From contig JAJWCP010000056.1 in assembly GCA_021617435.1 (NCBI GenBank), positions 1 to 9,200 on the forward strand: 9,200 nucleotides of DNA, read 5' to 3'. The notes beneath the pieces were generated by a model, which was given only the letters and a program-made list of their open reading frames with translations, did no database searches and was not told where the DNA came from. Within the stretch, counting starts at the first letter, position 1. Every line of letters begins with the position of its first letter. Origin of the DNA: Pseudomonadota bacterium (GTDB lineage: Bacteria > Pseudomonadota > Alphaproteobacteria > RF32 > CAG-239). This document shows positions 5,710 to 9,200 of the stretch, in pieces. The translations under genes and the position numbers were made by a program.

Positions 5710-7119
5710 ATGGAAAAAGAATACACGGTTAAAGAGATTGTAAACCTCCCTAATGATGAGATTGATAACATTCAAAACCAAATCAACGCCCATAACTTGG
5801 AAGTAATTGAGCGCTCTCACAATAATCATCGCATCAATGACACCGATTACGACTATTTGCTTGATTTTTACACTGACGGCATGGACGTTTATCGTGAAGT
5901 TTACCGCACGGTTTATGAGTGTTTCAAACGCCCTGACCGCACCTGTGCCTTTGACCCCATAACCGGTAAAACCGAAACCGACATCAATGGCAAACCGATA
6001 AATTACGGCTTAAAAGCGGTAACTCCGTTCACTTGCACTCGCCTGGAATATGTTGATGCGTATAACAACCCGATTTACGTAATTTTTCCGCGTATGAAAA
6101 AAGCCGAACGCGCAATTGAAAAGCTTGAAAGCAAATATAACAAAGACTATGCCAAAGAATGTATCAAAGCTGCCGATTTGGCTTTTATCGGTGAAGACCG
6201 CGAAGCTTTTGCCGAGAAATTATGCAGTATTTCCAAAGGCAATACCAAGCTTAACGATATTCTGCGCTTAACCATTACCAGTAAATATTTAAGCGGAATC
6301 AGTCGTATTAATGATGTTTTAAATGAAACTTGTTCAGCCAAGAACTCTCGTGCGCATATTAACAAGTCAAAAATTCGTAATCGCTTTAAAATGCCTTTAA
6401 GCAAAAATAAAAAGCGCTATTACGATGTTAAAATGTTTATGCATCAAAAAACCACTGACGGAAAAACTTTAAACGTTGAAATTCAGCTCAAAGTACAAGA
6501 TTTGTATAATGCCGATATCCGCACTCATAAATTGTATGAAAATATTCGCACTATTGAGGCTGAACTTGCGACTTGTAAAGATTTACTTGAACCGTCCGAA
6601 ATTCGCCAACGTGAAGCCAAAATAAAAATTTTGGGAAACCGCGTGCGCCAGATTAACGAAAACGCCGTTCATCTTTATGATATGCGCGTACTTGATAAAG
6701 CCCGCCGCATTGAAGATGACGGCTATCGCCCGTTGCGTATTCAACCTGATAATAAAGACGGAACTTATGACCAGTGCATTAATCTTATTAATGACGAGTA
6801 TTTAGTTGAATCGTATAACGAGTTTGATGCCAAAACAGCATTTTCGGAACAAGATGAGGTCAACAAACTGTGCTTTTTGCGCCTAATCGGCAAAATTGAC
6901 CACAGTTTTGATGAAACGACTCCAGATGCGTTTAATACCGTAAACAAGATGTTTACTGAAATAAGCATGGCTGAAAAAGAACGCTTTAACGGCATAAACG
7001 AGGTTGCCGTCCGTTATCAAAAAACGGTTCAGCAAAAAGTCAGCCGCAAATATAAAGAAGATATGGAAGCTGAAACTTCAGTTTCGGCTATTCGCGCCCG
7101 CAACAACAGAGGTCGTTAA
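5710..7119 (+). CDS. Divergent RelA/SpoT-like nucleotidyltransferase-domain protein
   Basis: This is a 469-residue soluble protein with no signal peptide or membrane segment. I read residues about 165-285 as a RelA/SpoT-type synthetase fold from ordered motifs: NDILRLTI (182-189, Asp183 and Arg186 in the place of the D-x-x-x-R strand), KIRNRFKMP (221-229, like the K-x-R-F-K-x-P of small RelA/SpoT-domain proteins), RYYDVKMFM (236-244, like G-Y-R-D-I/V), VEIQLKV (256-262, Glu257 as catalytic E-x-Q) and HKLYENIR (273-280). The canonical Gly before YYD is Arg-Tyr here, so activity is uncertain. There is no HD hydrolase, TGS or ACT domain, so it is not a housekeeping Rel/SpoT. The N-terminal ~160 residues and the Lys/Arg-rich C-terminus (to RARNNRGR) match nothing I recognise. 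ATG 5710 is chosen because AAAAGG (5696-5701) precedes it by 8 nt; a TTG 39 bp upstream lacks support and overlaps the candidate promoter. It is monocistronic, ending at a strong terminator. It could be an alarmone synthetase, a toxin-like enzyme or an effector. Confidence 0.6.
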   Translation: MEKEYTVKEIVNLPNDEIDNIQNQINAHNLEVIERSHNNHRINDTDYDYLLDFYTDGMDVYREVYRTVYECFKRPDRTCAFDPITGKTETDINGKPINYGLKAVTPFTCTRLEYVDAYNNPIYVIFPRMKKAERAIEKLESKYNKDYAKECIKAADLAFIGEDREAFAEKLCSISKGNTKLNDILRLTITSKYLSGISRINDVLNETCSAKNSRAHINKSKIRNRFKMPLSKNKKRYYDVKMFMHQKTTDGKTLNVEIQLKVQDLYNADIRTHKLYENIRTIEAELATCKDLLEPSEIRQREAKIKILGNRVRQINENAVHLYDMRVLDKARRIEDDGYRPLRIQPDNKDGTYDQCINLINDEYLVESYNEFDAKTAFSEQDEVNKLCFLRLIGKIDHSFDETTPDAFNTVNKMFTEISMAEKERFNGINEVAVRYQKTVQQKVSRKYKEDMEAETSVSAIRARNNRGR

Positions 7120-7125
7120 TCTGCA

Positions 7126-7168
7126 AAAACAAACCCCGCCGGTTCATCAAACTCGCGGGGTTTGTTTT
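7126..7168. terminator. Bidirectional rho-independent terminator
   Basis: AAAACAAACCCCGC (7126-7139) pairs perfectly over 14 bp with GCGGGGTTTGTTTT (7155-7168), with a 15-nt loop. The symmetric A-rich and T-rich flanks give a U-tract in both directions. It serves the RelA/SpoT-like gene (stop at 7117-7119) and the converging sugar-transferase operon, whose stop codon (7169-7167) overlaps the stem's right edge. Its CCCCGCCGG motif is shared with the terminator at 576-604. Confidence 0.92.
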
Positions 7169-8120
7169 AATTTTCAAACTCAGACTTATACGGAAACAAT
7201 AACTGCAAAAAGGCTTTGCCGCGCGCACGGTCATCATCATTGCTGTATTCATTGTCTTCCATGCACAAAAACTTAGGTTTGTAACGATTAAGTTGGTTGT
7301 AATACTTTTTTGTTTTAAAATTTAACTGCAACATTAACGAATCTTTCTTGCCGAAATCAAGCAAAATATGTTTAAGCCTCTGCAACCACGACATTCTATA
7401 AGCATTGATTATTTTTAACTTTCCGCTGCCGGTTGCCAACATATAATAGCTTATTAAAACTCTTTGCCAATCTTGCGCGGTGCGAAAACGATTGTTGCGA
7501 GTTTGCTCAACAAGTTCAGCGCACATTTTATTACACTGCTTAAAAGCCGTTTTGTTATAAACATCTAAGTTATGATGCGGATAATAAGAGCATTCATAAC
7601 CGAATTTTTCCGCGCTTATCTTTTGCATATTTATTATTGTATGACAATAAGGCGTTAATCTTTCTGAATTTTTGCTATAAATCATACGACAAATAATTTT
7701 ACCGTCTTCATCAATTAAATCTTGCGGTTTTATCGGCGCGGCAAGCAAATTGTCATCGTTCATATAAATAAAATTTTCCGACAAGCCTTCAATATCGGCC
7801 AAAAAAGTTTCAATTGCGTTAGAATTAAATACCGGATTGTATTTGCCCAACAAAGACTTTTCACTGATTATTTTAATTTTAGGGTGATTAACATTAAGCC
7901 ATTGCGGCATTTTACAGGTTGAAACAATATAAATATTATTAACCCACGGCATATATTTTTCAACCGAGCGCAAAGAATATTTCAGCTCATCATTTTGCAC
8001 AAGCCTGCCTTTGCAAACCACTTGCTTGTCTAATTTTTCTTTCGGTAAATATTTCTTGCGCATATCTGACCATTCAGTGTCAGCATCATCGCACCACAAG
8101 TAAACTAAATCCATATCCAT
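7167..8120 (-). CDS. Stealth-family sugar-phosphate transferase
   Basis: This 317-residue protein resembles the Stealth family. These enzymes transfer hexose-1-phosphate to build phosphodiester-linked capsular or surface glycans, and they are related to animal GlcNAc-1-phosphotransferase. Motifs in order: DLVYLWCDDAD (4-14, region CR1, normally D-V-V-Y-x-W-V-D-G-x-D), NDELKYSLRSVEKYMPWV (43-60) with NIYIVS (62-67) and PQWLN (72-76) for CR2, FNSNAIE (98-104), FIYMNDDNLL (117-126), YYPHHNLD (179-186) in the CR3 position, and FLCMEDNEYSNDD (284-296) in the CR4 position. CR1 has C-D-D in place of V-D-G, a divergence near the expected active site. ATG 8120 is chosen because GGAA lies about 7 nt upstream and CR1 starts at once. 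ATG 8132 would overlap the upstream gene by 10 bp and lacks a ribosome site. It is the second gene of an operon, 2 bp after the glycosyltransferase stop, so probably translationally coupled. Donor and acceptor are unknown. Confidence 0.82.
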   Translation of the reverse strand: MDMDLVYLWCDDADTEWSDMRKKYLPKEKLDKQVVCKGRLVQNDELKYSLRSVEKYMPWVNNIYIVSTCKMPQWLNVNHPKIKIISEKSLLGKYNPVFNSNAIETFLADIEGLSENFIYMNDDNLLAAPIKPQDLIDEDGKIICRMIYSKNSERLTPYCHTIINMQKISAEKFGYECSYYPHHNLDVYNKTAFKQCNKMCAELVEQTRNNRFRTAQDWQRVLISYYMLATGSGKLKIINAYRMSWLQRLKHILLDFGKKDSLMLQLNFKTKKYYNQLNRYKPKFLCMEDNEYSNDDDRARGKAFLQLLFPYKSEFEN

Positions 8121-8122
8121 AT

Positions 8123-8995
8123 TTATTTCCATTTAAGCATAGGAATAATTCCAAACAGCAACGCTTTGGCTTTATTGTTTTTGAACTTGATTTTAACAAT
8201 CGGCACCCCGCATATTTTCATCTGCTTAACAGCAGTAAAAAACTTGCCGAACGGTATAAACCCGAACAGATAAAGCCGCCAATAAGGTTGCAACTTGGCT
8301 TTCAGCGCCTTTTCTTTCCCGATTTGATGCTTATTTTTGAGCCAGTTTAACACCGCCGGATTGCTCCAGCTACTTTTCCACCAATGGAGCGCATAACTGT
8401 TTGCAGTCAACATATCCGGATTAAACAACGTGTGCAACGGGAACGGATAAAAATATTCCGGCGGATAGATTTTAATATCTTTCAGGCTGATAAGCCCCTC
8501 TTGTCCGGCAACAAACCCGAATTTTTCCAAGCAATGAGTTAAAATACGCGGAGAAGTGTAAAGCGGACTGCGCCAAATTTCTTCATTGTAAAAATCAAGA
8601 GCTTGTTTAATCAACGGGTGATGAGCTTCCGCCCCAATTAAAGCCGTTTCAATATGGTTATTATTTTCACGTCCGAGCAAAATTCCGGTGTTTAACACAT
8701 CATCAAAACTTTTCAGCACTTGCACATCGGTATCAAGCCAAATACCGCCGAATCTTTCCAGCACATAAAATCTGATATAATCAGCCACATATGCCCAAAT
8801 TTTGTTTTTATATACAAAGTTAAAAAATTCATTTTCAGCACAGGCTTTATTGAAATCAAACCAAGCGGTGTCGTCTTCTTTAATTTCAACAATTTCATAA
8901 TCGGGCAAATTTTGACGCCAGCTTAAAACACAAGCTTCAACGTCAATCGGTTTGGATGAACCGCACCATAAATAAAATATTCGTTTATTAATCAT
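8123..8995 (-). CDS. DXD glycosyltransferase, GT32/Gly_transf_sug type
   Basis: This is a 290-residue cytoplasmic or membrane-associated glycosyltransferase. IFYLWCG (6-12) is the family's N-terminal strand (usually I-P-K-x-I-H-x-x-W), then AYVADYIRFYVLERFGGIW (68-86) leads into the metal-binding D-T-D (88-90). ALHWWKSSW (202-210) is the family's C-terminal H-x-x-x-x-S-W. The tail holds three related short motifs: LFGFIPFGK (243-251), ICGVPIVKIK (261-270) and LFGIIPMLKWK (280-290). ATG 8995 is chosen because the fold starts there. The frame is open to ATG 9112, but those 39 codons are an AT-rich, aromatic/Ile stretch unlike the family and contain a palindrome. No strong ribosome site precedes 8995, so the start is moderately sure. 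First gene of a two-gene operon with the Stealth-type enzyme. The sugar and acceptor are unknown; likely a surface polysaccharide. Confidence 0.85.
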   Translation of the reverse strand: MINKRIFYLWCGSSKPIDVEACVLSWRQNLPDYEIVEIKEDDTAWFDFNKACAENEFFNFVYKNKIWAYVADYIRFYVLERFGGIWLDTDVQVLKSFDDVLNTGILLGRENNNHIETALIGAEAHHPLIKQALDFYNEEIWRSPLYTSPRILTHCLEKFGFVAGQEGLISLKDIKIYPPEYFYPFPLHTLFNPDMLTANSYALHWWKSSWSNPAVLNWLKNKHQIGKEKALKAKLQPYWRLYLFGFIPFGKFFTAVKQMKICGVPIVKIKFKNNKAKALLFGIIPMLKWK

Positions 8996-9111
8996 TTCAA
9001 AGTCTTGCAAAATCAATCTGTTATATATAACAAAATAATAAATAATGTAATTAGTTTTGCAACATTTATATATTTTCACCCACAACTTATATACACCCAT
9101 AATAATTTCCA
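8996..9111 (-). promoter_or_regulatory. AT-rich upstream region of the sugar-transferase operon
   Basis: This region between the glycosyltransferase and the second repeat is strongly AT-rich. GTTATATATAAC (9020-9031) is a perfect 12-bp palindrome containing a TATATA -10-like hexamer about 25 bp before the start codon. No good -35 is visible. It most likely holds the operon promoter. The region is open in frame with the glycosyltransferase, so an N-terminal extension of up to 39 residues cannot be wholly excluded. Confidence 0.4.
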
Positions 9112-9200
9112 TCCTGAGGAGAGATGCCGAAGGCGTGGTGGTTATTACAACTTATGCACAGCACGGACTCGTAAATATTGCAAAAAAAAAACGCGAGCTA
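9112..9200 (+). repeat. Dispersed repeat, copy 2 (runs to the window edge)
   Basis: Positions 9125-9200 match 16-91 in the same orientation, including TGCCGAAGGCG, the DnaA-box-like TTATGCACA (9152-9160), GGACTCGTAAATATTGC and CGCGAGCTA at the very end. A short hairpin TCCT-G-AGGA (9112-9120) stands where copy 1 has CCCTC-TGCG-GAGGG. In copy 1 a prepilin-like gene starts 38 bp after this point, so a related gene is likely just past 9200. Confidence 0.85.

Noticed and set aside
5611..5829. Minus-strand open frame of 72 codons in the divergent intergenic region
   Set aside because: It overlaps the start of the RelA/SpoT-like gene and the promoter region, and its translation is a low-complexity hydrophobic stretch with no ribosome site.
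5710..7119. Toxin-antitoxin pair centred on the RelA/SpoT-like gene
   Set aside because: No small partner gene overlaps or adjoins it; the neighbours are a divergent tRNA deacylase gene and a terminator.
7004..7276. Plus-strand open frame of 90 codons across the terminator
   Set aside because: It crosses the perfect bidirectional terminator and overlaps the ends of two well-supported genes in other frames, with no motif in its translation.
8996..9112. Start of the glycosyltransferase at ATG 9112
   Set aside because: The additional 39 codons are AT-rich promoter-like sequence with a 12-bp palindrome, and the family fold begins directly at ATG 8995.

Overview
The window looks like chromosomal DNA from a Gram-negative bacterium, most likely an alphaproteobacterium of the host- or gut-associated, AT-leaning kind. 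Three things suggest this. There is a tripartite-type RND efflux pump with an AcrA-like lipoprotein adaptor. There is a prepilin-like protein with an R-S-M-V-E-M-L segment. That gene also carries in-frame palindromic elements whose translation (R/P-V-K-P-x-x-D) resembles the Rickettsiales-type palindromic elements. The lineage is inferred; there is no rRNA or other marker here.

Layout. Positions 1-91 hold one copy of a roughly 76-bp repeat that forms the 5' flank of a short prepilin-like gene (130-567, +). The stretch between the start codon and the prepilin-peptidase site of that gene is built largely of palindromic repeats. A hairpin (576-604) separates it from a convergent two-gene operon on the minus strand: the AcrA-like adaptor (3817-4980) followed by the AcrB-like HAE-1 transporter (626-3802). 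Upstream lies a small intergenic region with an inverted repeat and a perfect DnaA-box match, then a YbaK/EbsC-type aminoacyl-tRNA deacylase gene (5080-5553, -). A divergent promoter region (5554-5709) leads to a 469-aa plus-strand protein (5710-7119) that I read as a divergent RelA/SpoT-fold nucleotidyltransferase. A perfect 14-bp-stem convergent terminator (7126-7168) closes that gene and the next minus-strand operon, which encodes a GT32-type (DXD) glycosyltransferase (8123-8995) followed by a Stealth-type sugar-phosphate transferase (7167-8120). The window ends with a second copy of the roughly 76-bp repeat (9125-9200, +) in the same orientation as the first, which predicts another cassette of the same kind beyond the edge.

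How the parts work together. The adaptor and transporter would form an efflux pump with an outer-membrane channel encoded elsewhere. The two sugar-transfer enzymes are probably co-translated and would modify a surface polysaccharide. The tRNA deacylase is a housekeeping proofreading enzyme. The RelA/SpoT-like protein and the palindrome-loaded pilin cassette are the least ordinary parts. I found no CRISPR array, no tRNA or rRNA gene and no transposase.
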